Part shown: positions 33,942 to 43,366 of the stretch, piece by piece
How the letters are laid out: each line of letters begins with the position of its first letter
How positions within the stretch are numbered: position 1 is the first letter of the stretch
DNA from: Paenibacillus thermotolerans
GTDB lineage: Bacteria; Bacillota; Bacilli; Paenibacillales; YIM-B00363
Direction: 5' to 3'
Assembly (NCBI RefSeq): GCF_028745515.1
Contig: NZ_JAQZSG010000025.1
Span: forward strand, 1-64,000
Length of the DNA: 64,000 nt
The notes under the pieces: generated by a model
What the model was told of the DNA's origin: nothing
What the model saw: only the letters and a program-made list of their open reading frames with translations
The model's database searches: none
Program-made: the position numbers and the translations under genes

Positions 33942-33980
33942 TTGAAATTGAAACGCGCGAATGTATATTTCGGAGCACGT

Positions 33981-34021
33981 AAAAAAATCCCGCAGCGGAT
34001 AAATATCTTCCGCCGGGGATT
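33981..34021 (-). terminator. Terminator of the phoP-like gene
   Basis: On the minus strand AATCCCCGGCGGA pairs with TCCGCTGCGGGATT and is followed by TTTTT. Confidence 0.87.
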
Positions 34022-34053
34022 GCGTTCGCCTAAGCTCGCGGTTTATTACTTCA

Positions 34054-34773
34054 TTACTTCCCGATCACCAGCTTATAGCCGACTCCGCGAATCGAATCGA
34101 TATGCACGCTTTGCTGGCTCATTTCCAATTTCTTGCGCAAGGAGCTGACGTGCACGTCGACCGTACGCTGTCCGCCTACATAGTCGAAGCCCCACACGAT
34201 GTTCATCAAATCGTCGCGTGTAATGACCATGCCCGGTCGCTGCACGAGGTACAATAACACTTCGAACTCCTTAGGCCGGAGAGGAATCGATTCGCCTGCG
34301 ACATAAACCTCGTATTTCTCCGGGTAAATGCTCAGATCGCCGGCTGTGATTACTTTCTCGTGAGGCGCTTCCGCCCCTGTTTCCGCATCGTCTTCATCGA
34401 CGGAAGATTTAGTCCTCCGCAGGACGGCGCTAACCCGCGCAAGCAGCTCGGCGACGCCGAACGGCTTCGTAATGTAATCGTCCGCTCCGTGCTTCAGCCC
34501 CTGCACCACGTCATTCTCCGCGTTGCGGGCCGTCAGAATGATGACCGGCGTCTGGCGGCCCTTCTGCCGGAGCTTCGTCAGCACCTCCAGTCCGTTCAAG
34601 CCGGGGAGCATTATATCCAGTATAATCAGGTCCGTTTGCCCGCGAAGCGCCTCCCGCAACCCTTCGCTGCCGTCGTCAACCGTATGAACGATATACCCCT
34701 CTTGCGTCAAATTGTAGGACAGGAGGCGGGATAAGGTCGGTTCGTCTTCGATGACCAATATTCGTTGTGACAT
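34054..34773 (-). CDS. phoP: OmpR-family response regulator, PhoP-like
   Basis: The 239-residue regulator has a receiver domain with phospho-acceptor Asp53 ('LIILDIMLPG'), 'VIILTAR' and 'GADDYITKPF', then a winged-helix domain ('LRPKEFEVLLYLVQRPGMVI', 'RTVDVHVSSLRKKLE'). ATG 34773 is preceded by GGGGGT. It lies 66 bp downstream of its kinase, the reverse of the usual phoP-phoR order. Assignment to PhoP instead of another OmpR member rests on sequence likeness and closeness to mdh. Confidence 0.85.
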   Translation of the reverse strand: MSQRILVIEDEPTLSRLLSYNLTQEGYIVHTVDDGSEGLREALRGQTDLIILDIMLPGLNGLEVLTKLRQKGRQTPVIILTARNAENDVVQGLKHGADDYITKPFGVAELLARVSAVLRRTKSSVDEDDAETGAEAPHEKVITAGDLSIYPEKYEVYVAGESIPLRPKEFEVLLYLVQRPGMVITRDDLMNIVWGFDYVGGQRTVDVHVSSLRKKLEMSQQSVHIDSIRGVGYKLVIGK

Positions 34774-34839
34774 GGATACCCCCAACCCAGGAAGACATTA
34801 TTAGATCCATCTTACCATACTCGTATAGCGTCAAACGAG

Positions 34840-36630
34840 TTAATGAAGCACGGGAAGCTCGATAATAAACCGCGATCCGACGCCGACCGTACTTTCAATT
34901 CGGATCGTTCCTTTATGGAGCTCCACCAGATGCTTCACGATGCTTAAGCCCAGTCCCGTGCCGCCGGACGTACGCGTCCGCGCCTTGTCCACGCGGTAAA
35001 ACCGTTCGAAGATGCGGCTGAGATCCTTCTTCGGGATGCCGACCCCCGTGTCCTCGACAATGAGCCGCATTTTGTCGTGCTCTTCCTCTTCGCCGTATAC
35101 AGGCTCAATGATGACTCTCACCGTACCGCCTTCCGGCGTATAGCCGATCCCGTTGGCCATCAAATTTATAATGATTTGGCGGAGCCGGTCCTCGTCCGCC
35201 TCGATGAATAAGTGTTCTCCGACGCGTTGCTCGAGCTTTATATGCTTTTTGGCCGCTTCGGTGCTCATCATGCTAACGACACGCTGGACGAACGGTTTCA
35301 GCTCCACAGGAGAGAAATGAAGCGGGATGCGCTTCGATTCGATACGGGACAAATCGAGCACGTCGGCGATCAACCGGTTCAGGCGCTCGCTTTCTTCGTA
35401 GATGATTTGCAGGAACGTTTTGGCCGTGTCGGGATCGTTCAGCGCGCCGGCAAGCAGCGTTTCCGCAAACCCTTTGACGGCTGCGATCGGCGTCTTCAAT
35501 TCATGGGAGACGTTCGCCACAAACTCGCTGCGCACGCGCTCCAGCCTCCGAATGGCGGATATGTCGTGCAGCACGATGACGATGCCCGCGTACTCTTCCC
35601 CGTACATCATCGGCACGAGATGAATGTCGATCGTCCGTTCCTCGGGATAATAAAATACAACCTCGTCCCGAATGTTTTCTTTCTTCTCCTGGCATTCCTC
35701 GATCATCCGCAGCAGCTCGTATTGCGATTTCACCGCCGTATATCGGCGGCCCAGCAGCTCAGACGAGGCAATGCCGATCAGCTCCTCGGCGTACCGGTTC
35801 ATCAATACGACCGTTTCGTCCTTGTCGATCATAATGACGCCGCTCAGCATGTTTTCCAGCACGCTCTTGAGGCGCCTTTCGTCCTCTTGGATTTGGTTCA
35901 TCTGATATTGGAGACTTTCCGCCATCGTATTGATCGCTTGACCGAGCTGGCCGATTTCATCTTGATTTTTTATCGAAACCCGGGCCTTATAATTCAGGTT
36001 CGTAATTTGATAAGCGACACGGGTAATTTTCTCAAGCGGCTTGGTCAAGCCTTGCGAGATCCGGTACGCGATGATAGCGGTTAGAAGCAGCAGGATCAGC
36101 AGCCCGATCAGCAGCACGGTCGCACTCCGGAACCATTCCTGGTGCAGATGGTCCATGCTTTCCCCGAACCTGGCGAAGCCTACCCCGGAAGCTCCGAACG
36201 CAGTAGGTACGGCTACGTACATAATATTTTCCTTCCCGTCCTCCGACGGGCGAATATCGATGCCGTAGTCTCCCGAAGCCGCGTCTCTCAACTCCGGCGA
36301 CGCTTCCGTTTCCCCGCCTTTCGTCGGCGCAAGCCCGGCCGAGTCCCCCAGCACATTGCCGTTCTTATCGAAGAACGTAACCCGCGAGCCGACCTTTCGA
36401 GCCGTGCGTTTCGCCTCATAGGCGAACGCTTCGCCGCCGATCGAGCGGTGCATTACCGTTTCCCAATCGACGGTGGACAAATACACCCGCAGCCGTTCCT
36501 TCAAGCTGTCCTCCATGGAACGGACTTGGGAGTCGCGCAGCACCGACATGGTAAAAATGCCTGCCGCTATATTCGACAGGCCGATGATAATGATAAAAAT
36601 TATCGTTAATCGTTTGCGAAACATATTCAT
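34840..36630 (-). CDS. phoR: Sensor histidine kinase, PhoR-like
   Basis: The 596-residue kinase has TM1 (about residues 8-28), an extracellular domain to about 175, TM2 (about 176-196), HAMP, a PAS domain ('ENMLSGVIMIDKDETVVLMN'), HisKA with His at about 374 ('FVANVSHELKTPIAAVKGF') and HATPase ('NLMANGIGYTPEGGTV', 'DTGVGIP', 'GGTGLGLSIVKHLVE'). ATG 36630 starts one base after the fumarase stop with only a weak AAGGAA site inside fumarase, so translation may depend on read-through coupling. It should sense phosphate limitation or an envelope signal. Confidence 0.87.
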   Translation of the reverse strand: MNMFRKRLTIIFIIIIGLSNIAAGIFTMSVLRDSQVRSMEDSLKERLRVYLSTVDWETVMHRSIGGEAFAYEAKRTARKVGSRVTFFDKNGNVLGDSAGLAPTKGGETEASPELRDAASGDYGIDIRPSEDGKENIMYVAVPTAFGASGVGFARFGESMDHLHQEWFRSATVLLIGLLILLLLTAIIAYRISQGLTKPLEKITRVAYQITNLNYKARVSIKNQDEIGQLGQAINTMAESLQYQMNQIQEDERRLKSVLENMLSGVIMIDKDETVVLMNRYAEELIGIASSELLGRRYTAVKSQYELLRMIEECQEKKENIRDEVVFYYPEERTIDIHLVPMMYGEEYAGIVIVLHDISAIRRLERVRSEFVANVSHELKTPIAAVKGFAETLLAGALNDPDTAKTFLQIIYEESERLNRLIADVLDLSRIESKRIPLHFSPVELKPFVQRVVSMMSTEAAKKHIKLEQRVGEHLFIEADEDRLRQIIINLMANGIGYTPEGGTVRVIIEPVYGEEEEHDKMRLIVEDTGVGIPKKDLSRIFERFYRVDKARTRTSGGTGLGLSIVKHLVELHKGTIRIESTVGVGSRFIIELPVLH

Positions 36631-36631
36631 A

Positions 36632-38176
36632 TTATTTGAATACCGGTTCCTTGAACGTCTCCAGTTTTTCGAGCGAGCTTTTTTCCACATCCGCATGCAG
36701 CGAGTTTCCATGAGAGTCCATCGTGACGATCGCCGCAAAGCCTTCCACGCTCAGATGCCACATCGCTTCGGGTATGCCGAACTCCATAAAATCGACACCG
36801 TCCACGCTTTTAATCGTTTCCGCATAGTATTGCGCCGCGCCGCCGATTGCGTTCAAATACACCGCGCCGTGCTCTTGAAGCGCCTTAAGCGTCTTCGCTC
36901 CCATGCCGCCTTTGCCGATGACCGCCCGGATGCCGAACTTCTTGATAATGTCGCCTTGATACGGCTCCTCGCGAATCGAAGTCGTCGGACCGGCCGCCTT
37001 CACATGCCATCCCGCTTCGTCCTTCAGCATAACCGGGCCGCAGTGATACAGCGCGGCGCCGTTCAGATCGACGGGAGCGTCGTGATCCATCAGATGCTTA
37101 TGAATGGCATCGCGTCCGGTGAACATGCGCCCGTTCAGTATGACGACGTCACCGACCCGAAGCCGGCGAATTTGCTCTTCCGTGATCGGAGTCGTAAGCA
37201 CGACCTCGCGCCGATCCGCATCTTTAGCCGTCGCCGCCTTCTGAGCCGCGTCGCCGTCGTCCTGCATCGAAACCGCGGAGCCGCGTTCGTAAACCCATTC
37301 GTTAATGCCGCCGCTCGCCGCGTCGATCAGCACACCTTGACGGCGGAACGCCCAGCAGTTGTATGCGACGGATACGAAGAAGCTCGCAGGAAGCCGGTTC
37401 ATGACTCCGATTTTGCAGCCGAGCAGCGTTACTTCCCCGCCGAAGCCCATCGTGCCGATGCCGAGCTTGTTGGCGTTCTCCAGAACGTAATCCTCCAGCT
37501 TGCGAAGGTCCTCGATCGGGTTTACGTCGTCCACCTTGCGGAACAGCTGCTGCTTGGCGAGCTCGTAGCCGCTCGTGCGGTCGCCGCCGATGCCTACGCC
37601 GATGAAGCCGGCGCTGCAGCCTTGGCCTTGCGCTTGGTAAACCGCGTGCATAATGCACTTGCGGATGCCGTCCAAATCGCGGCCCGCCTTGCCGAGTCCC
37701 GGAAGCTCCGCCGGGAGGCTGTATTGGATGTTTTTGTTTTCGCAGCCGCCGCCCTTAAGGATCAGCTTCACCTCGATGTCGTCGCGCTCCCACTGCTCGA
37801 AATGAATGACCGGCGTGCCCGGCCCGAGATTGTCGCCGCTGTTCGCGCCGGTGAGCGAATCGACGGAATTTTCGCGAAGCTTTCCTTCCTTCGTGGCCCG
37901 CGAAATCGCGCTGCGGATCGCCTTCTTCATCTCGATTTGGTTTGCGCCGATCGGCGTATGAACGATAAAGGTCGGCATGCCGGTATCTTGGCAAATCGGA
38001 GATACGCCGGTATCCGCCATCGTAATATTGTTTGCAATCGTAGCCATCGACAGCGCCGCACGGGTGCCTGTGTTCTCGCGCTTCGCGCCCTCTTTGATCG
38101 CCCGGCGGACGTCTGCCGGCAAATTGGTGGATGTCTCAACAATTAAATCGTACATGCTTTGTTCGAAATGCTTCAT
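36632..38176 (-). CDS. fumA: Fumarate hydratase, class I (iron-sulfur)
   Basis: The 514-residue enzyme interconverts fumarate and malate in the TCA cycle. It is the fused alpha plus beta form of the oxygen-sensitive [4Fe-4S] class, with cluster cysteines in 'ICQDTGMPTF', 'GQGCSAGFIG' and 'LLGCKIGVMN'. The C-terminal half includes 'GPTTSIREEPYQGDIIKKFG' and 'GKGGMGAKTLKALQE'. ATG 38176 follows GGGGAC/ACAGG. It is followed without a gap by the PhoR-like kinase. Confidence 0.92.
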   Translation of the reverse strand: MKHFEQSMYDLIVETSTNLPADVRRAIKEGAKRENTGTRAALSMATIANNITMADTGVSPICQDTGMPTFIVHTPIGANQIEMKKAIRSAISRATKEGKLRENSVDSLTGANSGDNLGPGTPVIHFEQWERDDIEVKLILKGGGCENKNIQYSLPAELPGLGKAGRDLDGIRKCIMHAVYQAQGQGCSAGFIGVGIGGDRTSGYELAKQQLFRKVDDVNPIEDLRKLEDYVLENANKLGIGTMGFGGEVTLLGCKIGVMNRLPASFFVSVAYNCWAFRRQGVLIDAASGGINEWVYERGSAVSMQDDGDAAQKAATAKDADRREVVLTTPITEEQIRRLRVGDVVILNGRMFTGRDAIHKHLMDHDAPVDLNGAALYHCGPVMLKDEAGWHVKAAGPTTSIREEPYQGDIIKKFGIRAVIGKGGMGAKTLKALQEHGAVYLNAIGGAAQYYAETIKSVDGVDFMEFGIPEAMWHLSVEGFAAIVTMDSHGNSLHADVEKSSLEKLETFKEPVFK

Positions 38177-38245
38177 CCTGTCCGTCCCCTTCTCCCAAAA
38201 AACTGTTACACAAGCTATCATATCACAAAACGCCCTGCAAATTCT

Positions 38246-38464
38246 TTATCCCGCCTTGAAACAAAAAACGGAACCGTCGTCATATGGACAACCGTTCCGC
38301 TTCAATTTGTGCTTTGATATTTGTTTCCGCAATGCTTCCGCCTTCGTCGGCGTCGCTCTCGACACGGGATTTACTCCGTTCCACTGCGCCCGCAACGACT
38401 CGGGATTCATTCGGCCTTCCCGCTCGGCCTTTCTGCGCTGCTTCTGCGCCTTGCTTGCCGCCAT
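38246..38464 (-). CDS. Small basic protein of unknown function
   Basis: The 72-residue protein begins 'MAASKAQKQRRKAEREGRMN' and is rich in Lys/Arg, with a C-terminal 'NGCPYDDGSVFCFKAG' containing two cysteines. It has its own promoter and a GGAGTGAGG site, so it is likely expressed. The basic N-terminus suggests RNA or ribosome association. I do not recognise a named family. Confidence 0.6.
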   Translation of the reverse strand: MAASKAQKQRRKAEREGRMNPESLRAQWNGVNPVSRATPTKAEALRKQISKHKLKRNGCPYDDGSVFCFKAG

Positions 38465-38501
38465 AACGACCTCACTCCTTGTATGGAATTTCACATCCCC
38501 T

Positions 38502-38530
38502 AGTATACACGAAAGGCCGCCTCCCGTTAA
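38502..38530 (-). promoter_or_regulatory. SigA-type promoter of the small basic protein gene
   Basis: On the minus strand TTAACG (38525-38530), a 17-bp spacer and TATACT (38502-38507) lie 38 bp before the start codon. Confidence 0.7.
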
Positions 38531-38572
38531 CATTGTGCTAACAAAAAGGCAGCCCTTCACGCAGTATTTCGT

Positions 38573-39007
38573 TTATTCCAAACCCCAAATGCCGAAACGC
38601 GGCAAGTACATCAGAATGAGCAGGACGAACAGCAATATTGCTGCGATCGTGCTGAACGCGGAAAACTTGGAGAGGTCCTTCTTCGCATCCTGCTTGCCGC
38701 CTGCCGAGATGATGCGCTTCAGCGGTCCGCCGAGCATCCCCGCCATCGCTCCGAGCACGATGAACACGACGATGACGACGACCATCCAAGCAACCGACAA
38801 ATCATATTTGCTGATTAAATAGCCTCCGGTCAAAAACTGGACGACAAGCAGCCATTGACCGACACGATTGAAGCCGTAAAGCCCTTGAGCCAATCCGACT
38901 TGATTGCCGCCTTCGAGTTTGGCGAGCCGAGGCGCGACGAACGGCAGCAGCAAGTAAAATCCGACAGCGACGGCTCCGAGTACATGCAGAAACAGTACGT
39001 AGTTCAC
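38573..39007 (-). CDS. Four-helix membrane protein
   Basis: The 144-residue protein has helices at about residues 4-24, 50-68, 71-93 and 117-136, with an early 'LFLHVLGAVAVGFYLLLPF'. A histidine in the first helix and the layout recall DUF2269/CopD-like membrane proteins, but I cannot be sure. It starts at GTG 39007 after GGAGGG. It lies between mdh and fumarase, yet a repeat-filled 640-bp gap separates it from mdh. Confidence 0.65.
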   Translation of the reverse strand: MNYVLFLHVLGAVAVGFYLLLPFVAPRLAKLEGGNQVGLAQGLYGFNRVGQWLLVVQFLTGGYLISKYDLSVAWMVVVIVVFIVLGAMAGMLGGPLKRIISAGGKQDAKKDLSKFSAFSTIAAILLFVLLILMYLPRFGIWGLE

Positions 39008-39191
39008 GACCGATACCCTCCATCCAATGTGAAAAATGTTCCAGCCTTAAGTATATCCGACTCGCGGGACCAGTACAATTTTTCGTGCGCCCGCAAAGCC
39101 GAGGGAACGGCATTTGTACTATTTTCGCCTTATTTCATGCGTGGGTGCGGTGTACGCTTTTTTCTCGTACTTTGGGGAGCAAACCGTATTT

Positions 39192-39277
39192 CAAACCATT
39201 TATATACATGACTCCGGTTCACTTTCCTCACTTTCAAACCATTTATATACATGACTCCGGTTTACTTTCCTCACTTT
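39192..39277. repeat. 43-bp tandem repeat, two copies
   Basis: Units beginning CAAACCATTTATATACATGA start at 39192 and 39235 and are nearly identical over 43 bases. They lie in the 639-base gene-free interval 39008-39646, which also holds a dispersed-repeat copy and the mdh terminator. Confidence 0.87.
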
Positions 39278-39361
39278 CCAACCCAATAATGGAAAAACGG
39301 CTGCCGGAGTTATGGTGATAATATGCTGATGGGTACGATACCTGAGATTGTTGCTCCTGCT

Positions 39362-39570
39362 TCGGATGGTTGACGGCTCGTTCTAACGGTCATAGATGCA
39401 GTTATTCGGCGTTTTGAACGAAACTTGCAGTTTTAACGGACACCACTGCAGCTTTTGCCTCGAAAAAGCAGGGATCAGCGCCAAAAATCAAGGTATAGCG
39501 TCTGTGGTGTCCGTTAACGGAATGACGGCGGGCAAATTGGCCAAATAGCGTCTGTGATGTCCGTAAGCAC
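39362..39570 (+). repeat. Full copy of the dispersed 210-bp repeat (copy C)
   Basis: The copy has the same order of units as copies B and D: TAACGGTCATAGATGCAG, TAACGGACACCACTGCAG, GCCAAAAATCAAGGTATAGC, and two GCGTCTGTG-(G/A)TGTCCGT units. It is the most diverged full copy. It ends 14 bp from the mdh terminator. Confidence 0.87.
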
Positions 39571-39583
39571 CGCAGGGGCAATA

Positions 39584-39622
39584 CAAAACCGGCCCCGTCC
39601 GCTGCATGCGGATGAGGCCGGC
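39584..39622 (-). terminator. Terminator of the mdh gene
   Basis: CCGGCC and CCGC blocks (39589-39602) pair with 39608-39621 around a short loop. On the minus strand TTTTG follows. Confidence 0.83.
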
Positions 39623-39646
39623 TATAGTACGTTTCCGTCAATTCGA

Positions 39647-40588
39647 TTAAGAGTTAACGATCTTGATCACGTTGCGGACGGACACCGCAGATTTATCAAG
39701 CGCCGCGCGCTCGGCGTCCGTCAGTTCGATCTCGACGATCCTCTCGATGCCGTCGCCGCCGATTACCGTGAGTACGCCCATGAACAGGTCGTTGTAGCCG
39801 TACTCTCCTTCAAGGAAAGCAATCGCCGGAAGAACGCGCTTCTTGTCCTTAAGAATCGCTTCGGTCATTTGCACGAGCGATGCGGCCGGCGCATAGTACG
39901 CGCTGCCGTTGCCGAGCAGGTTGACGATTTCTCCGCCGCCGGTGCGGGTGCGCTGCACGATTGCGTCGATCCGCTCTTGCGGAATCAGCTTCTCGATCGG
40001 CACGCCGCCGGCGTAAGTGTAACGCACGAGCGGCACCATGTCGTCCCCGTGTCCGCCGAGCACGACGCCGGTAACGTCCTCCACCGACACGTTCAGCTCT
40101 TGCGCGATGAAGGTGCGATATCGTGCCGAATCAAGCACGCCGGATTGGCCGATGACGCGGTTTCTTGGGAAGCCCAGCGTTTTATATGCAACGTAGGTCA
40201 TCGCGTCTACCGGGTTGGACAGGATGATGACATATGCGTTCGGACACTTGTCTTTCACTTGCTCGCAGACGGATTTCACGATGCCTGCGTTCGTGTTCAC
40301 GAGATCGTCGCGGCTCATGCCCGGCTTGCGCGCGATGCCGGCCGTGATGATGACGACGTCGGAGCCGGCCGCGTCCTCGTAGGAAGACGTGCCGATAATG
40401 TTGCTGTCGAATCCTTGTACGGGGGAAGCCTCAAGCATGTCGAGCGCTTTTCCCTTCGTCGGATTCTCAAGCTGCGGAATGTCGACGAGTACAACGTCGC
40501 CGAGTTGTTTCTGAGCAAGCATAAGGGCCGTTGTCGCACCGGTGAAGCCGGCGCCGACAATGGTAATTTTCGCGCGTCGAATGGCCAT
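39647..40588 (-). CDS. mdh: Malate dehydrogenase
   Basis: The 313-residue enzyme oxidises malate to oxaloacetate with NAD. It has '[20 protein letters not shown]' at residues 8-27, the NAD-selecting acidic residue in 'VVLVDIPQ', '[14 protein letters not shown]' with substrate-binding Arg, and the catalytic His in '[20 protein letters not shown]'. AAGGAGG precedes the start. It follows icd by 41 bp and completes a citZ-icd-mdh cluster as in Bacillus. Confidence 0.95.
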   Translation of the reverse strand: MAIRRAKITIVGAGFTGATTALMLAQKQLGDVVLVDIPQLENPTKGKALDMLEASPVQGFDSNIIGTSSYEDAAGSDVVIITAGIARKPGMSRDDLVNTNAGIVKSVCEQVKDKCPNAYVIILSNPVDAMTYVAYKTLGFPRNRVIGQSGVLDSARYRTFIAQELNVSVEDVTGVVLGGHGDDMVPLVRYTYAGGVPIEKLIPQERIDAIVQRTRTGGGEIVNLLGNGSAYYAPAASLVQMTEAILKDKKRVLPAIAFLEGEYGYNDLFMGVLTVIGGDGIERIVEIELTDAERAALDKSAVSVRNVIKIVNS

Positions 40589-40629
40589 GATTAAGGTTCC
40601 TCCTTACATAGATTGATATAGTATGTCCG

Positions 40630-41931
40630 TTAGTCCATGTTTTTGATGAGCAGGTTTGCAAATTCGGACGTCTTTACTTCCGTAGCGCCTTCCATGAGAC
40701 GTGCGAAGTCATACGTAACCGTCTTGTCGGCGATCGTCTTTTCCATGCCTTTGTAGATCAGATCCGCAGCTTCAAGCCAGCCGAGGTGCTCAAGCATCAT
40801 AACGCCGGAGAGCGTTACGGAGCCCGGGTTAACTACGTCAAGACCGGCATATTTCGGAGCCGTGCCGTGAGTCGCTTCGAAGATCGCATGGCCCGTTACA
40901 TAGTTGATGTTCGCGCCCGGTGCGATGCCGATGCCGCCCACTTGCGCCGCAAGCGCGTCGGACAAATAGTCGCCGTTGAGGTTCAGCGTCGCGATGACGT
41001 CGAAGTCCTTCGGACGAGTCAATACTTGCTGCAGAGCGATGTCGGCGATTGCATCCTTAACGATGATTTTGCCTTCCGCTTCGGCAGCCTTCTGTGCCGC
41101 GTTAGCCGCGTCTGCGCCTTGCTCTTCTTTAATGCGGTCGTATTGCGCCCATGTGAACGTTTTGTCGCCGAATTCTTTTTCCGCGAGCTCATAGCCCCAG
41201 TTTTTGAACGCGCCTTCGGTAAACTTCATGATGTTACCTTTATGTACCAAGGTAACGCTCTTGCGGCCGTGCTTGATCGCGTATTCGATCGCTGCGCGAA
41301 CAAGTCGAGTGGAGCCTTCTCTGGAAACCGGCTTAATGCCGATGCCGGACGTTTCCGGGAAGCGGATTTTCTTGACGCCCATTTCGTTCTGGAGGAACTC
41401 GATCACTTTCTTCACGTCGGCCGACTCTGCTTGGTACTCGATACCTGCATAGATGTCCTCTGTGTTTTCACGGAAAATAACCATGTCGACAAGCTCCGGA
41501 CGCTTCACCGGCGAAGGGACGCCTTGGAAGTAACGGACCGGACGCAAGCAAGTGTAGAGATCAAGCTCTTGGCGAAGCGCCACGTTCAAGGAACGGATGC
41601 CGCCGCCGACCGGAGTCGTAAGAGGACCTTTAATCGCTACGATGTATTCGCGGATCGCCGTCAGCGTGTCGGCCGGAAGCCAGCTGTTGAACTTATTGAA
41701 TGCTTTCTCGCCTGCAAAAACTTCGTACCACGCAATTTTTTTCTCGCCTTTATATGCTTTCTCTACCGCCGCATCAAGAATGCGCTGGGAAGCCGCCCAA
41801 ATGTCCGGACCCGTGCCGTCGCCTTCGATGAACGGGATGATCGGGCGGTTCGGAACGTTCAGCTTGCCGTTCGCCTCGATCGTAATGCGCTCGCCTTCCG
41901 TAGGTAAAGAATACTGTTCGAATTTCACCAT
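40630..41931 (-). CDS. icd: NADP-dependent isocitrate dehydrogenase
   Basis: The 433-residue enzyme decarboxylates isocitrate to 2-oxoglutarate. Signatures are '[13 protein letters not shown]', the substrate loop '[20 protein letters not shown]', '[15 protein letters not shown]', '[20 protein letters not shown]', '[19 protein letters not shown]' and '[13 protein letters not shown]'. TAGGAGG precedes the ATG. It lies between citZ and mdh on the same strand. Confidence 0.95.
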   Translation of the reverse strand: MVKFEQYSLPTEGERITIEANGKLNVPNRPIIPFIEGDGTGPDIWAASQRILDAAVEKAYKGEKKIAWYEVFAGEKAFNKFNSWLPADTLTAIREYIVAIKGPLTTPVGGGIRSLNVALRQELDLYTCLRPVRYFQGVPSPVKRPELVDMVIFRENTEDIYAGIEYQAESADVKKVIEFLQNEMGVKKIRFPETSGIGIKPVSREGSTRLVRAAIEYAIKHGRKSVTLVHKGNIMKFTEGAFKNWGYELAEKEFGDKTFTWAQYDRIKEEQGADAANAAQKAAEAEGKIIVKDAIADIALQQVLTRPKDFDVIATLNLNGDYLSDALAAQVGGIGIAPGANINYVTGHAIFEATHGTAPKYAGLDVVNPGSVTLSGVMMLEHLGWLEAADLIYKGMEKTIADKTVTYDFARLMEGATEVKTSEFANLLIKNMD

Positions 41932-42045
41932 GTGTCATTTCCTCCTAAAAGATAATTAAAGTTCAAAAGGGAGCGGGAGTCCGTACACGTCTTCCGGCAC
42001 GAACGTCCCGCTATTCAATAAGCTGTATTGCAATGCTATGCCTTG

Positions 42046-43161
42046 TTACGCGCGCTTCTCGATCGGAATAACCTTCTGATCCGTCGGGCCGACATATTCC
42101 GCACGCGGGCGGATGAGGCGGTTGTTCTCGTACTGCTCGAGAATGTGCGCCGTCCAGCCGGATACGCGGGAAATCGCGAAGATCGGCGTGAACAGGTCGC
42201 GCGGAATTTCAAGCGCCGTGTATACGGAAGCGGAGTAAAAGTCGACGTTCGTCTTGAGGCCCTTCGCGCCCGTTACGATCTCTTCGATTTTTACGGACAT
42301 GTCGTACCATTTCATATTGCCCGTAAGCTTGCCGAGCTCGTAAGACATCTTCTGCAGATGCTTGGCGCGCGGATCGCCGTTCTTGTACACGCGGTGACCG
42401 AAGCCCATGATCTTCTCTTTGTTATCCAGCTTGTCCTGAATGTATTTCTCGAGGTTCTCGGGGCTGCCGATTTCTTCGAGCATCGCCATGACCGCTTCGT
42501 TCGCGCCGCCGTGCAGCGGGCCCTTCAAAGCGCCGATCGCGGAAGTGACGCCGGAGTAAATGTCCGACAGCGTCGCTACCGTTACGCGCGCCGCGAAGGT
42601 GGACGCGTTCAGCTCGTGATCCGCGTGAAGCACCAGCGCCTTATCGAGCGCCTCGATTGCGATTTTTTCCGGCTCCTTGCCCGTGAGCATGTAGAGGAAG
42701 TTCTCGGCCACTTTGGCTTTCGCCTTCGGCGCTACAGGCTCAAGCCCTTGGCGGATGCGGGAGAACGCGGCAATGATCGTCGGCAGCTTCGCTTGAAGAC
42801 GCACAGCCTTCTTCAAGTTCGCTTCGATGCTCATATCGTTCGCTTCCTCGTCGAACAGCGCAAGCGCCGAAACGGCCGAACGAAGCACGGCCATCGAATT
42901 GGCGCCCTTCGGGCAGGAGCTGATCTGATCGATAATTTGCTGGGGAACCGGAGCATTGCTGCTCAAATCGTCAACCAGCTTTTCAAGTTCGGCTTTATTG
43001 GGAAGCTTGCCATGCCAGAGCAAGTAAACAACCTCTTCATAGCTCGCGTTCTCCGCCAGGTCGTCAATGTTGTAACCACGGTACGTAAGAACACCGTCTA
43101 TGATGGAACTGACCGAAGATGTCGTTGCGACAATGCCTTCGAGTCCTTTGGTGACCGTCAT
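42046..43161 (-). CDS. citZ: Citrate synthase
   Basis: The 371-residue enzyme condenses oxaloacetate and acetyl-CoA. It shows 'TYRGYNIDDLAENASYEEVV', the catalytic His in 'VLHADHELNASTFAARV', 'GPLHGGANEAVMAMLEEIG' and 'KIMGFGHRVYKNGDPRA'. ATG 43161 follows AAAGGAG at nine bases, so the in-frame GTG-type start upstream at 43182 is unlikely. It heads the TCA cluster. A CcpC-type dyad lies upstream. Confidence 0.95.
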   Translation of the reverse strand: MTVTKGLEGIVATTSSVSSIIDGVLTYRGYNIDDLAENASYEEVVYLLWHGKLPNKAELEKLVDDLSSNAPVPQQIIDQISSCPKGANSMAVLRSAVSALALFDEEANDMSIEANLKKAVRLQAKLPTIIAAFSRIRQGLEPVAPKAKAKVAENFLYMLTGKEPEKIAIEALDKALVLHADHELNASTFAARVTVATLSDIYSGVTSAIGALKGPLHGGANEAVMAMLEEIGSPENLEKYIQDKLDNKEKIMGFGHRVYKNGDPRAKHLQKMSYELGKLTGNMKWYDMSVKIEEIVTGAKGLKTNVDFYSASVYTALEIPRDLFTPIFAISRVSGWTAHILEQYENNRLIRPRAEYVGPTDQKVIPIEKRA

Positions 43162-43252
43162 GGGGCACACTCCTTTGCGCAAATCTTCAAATTGAATGAT
43201 TAACTTACTTCATGATACCTTATATTGAGTTGCGAAAGAAACAAATTCGGGC

Positions 43253-43267
43253 ATAAAAGTTCATTAT
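43253..43267. promoter_or_regulatory. CcpC-type operator upstream of citZ
   Basis: ATAA-AAGTTCA-TTAT matches the ATAA-N7-TTAT dyad bound by CcpC at B. subtilis citZ and citB, where repression is relieved by citrate. It lies about 92 bp upstream of the citZ ATG and upstream of a possible minus-strand -10 (TATCAT near 43214-43219). Confidence 0.55.
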
Positions 43268-43366
43268 CACGCTCAAAATTGGATTTATCACAACTATTTT
43301 TTTAGCTTGCGGACTCGGATACAATATAGCTGACTGAATCTCTTTCTTACGCATTCGGGAGGAATT

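Noticed and set aside
36473-38146. A 557-codon open frame on the plus strand opposite fumarase and the kinase start
   Set aside because: It lies antisense to two clear genes, is Arg/His-rich with no recognisable motif, and has no ribosome site. It is a by-product of GC-rich codon use.
42028-43203. A 391-codon open frame opposite citZ
   Set aside because: It mirrors citrate synthase and has no domain motif or ribosome site. The same holds for 40786-41907 opposite icd and 7529-8797 opposite adhB.
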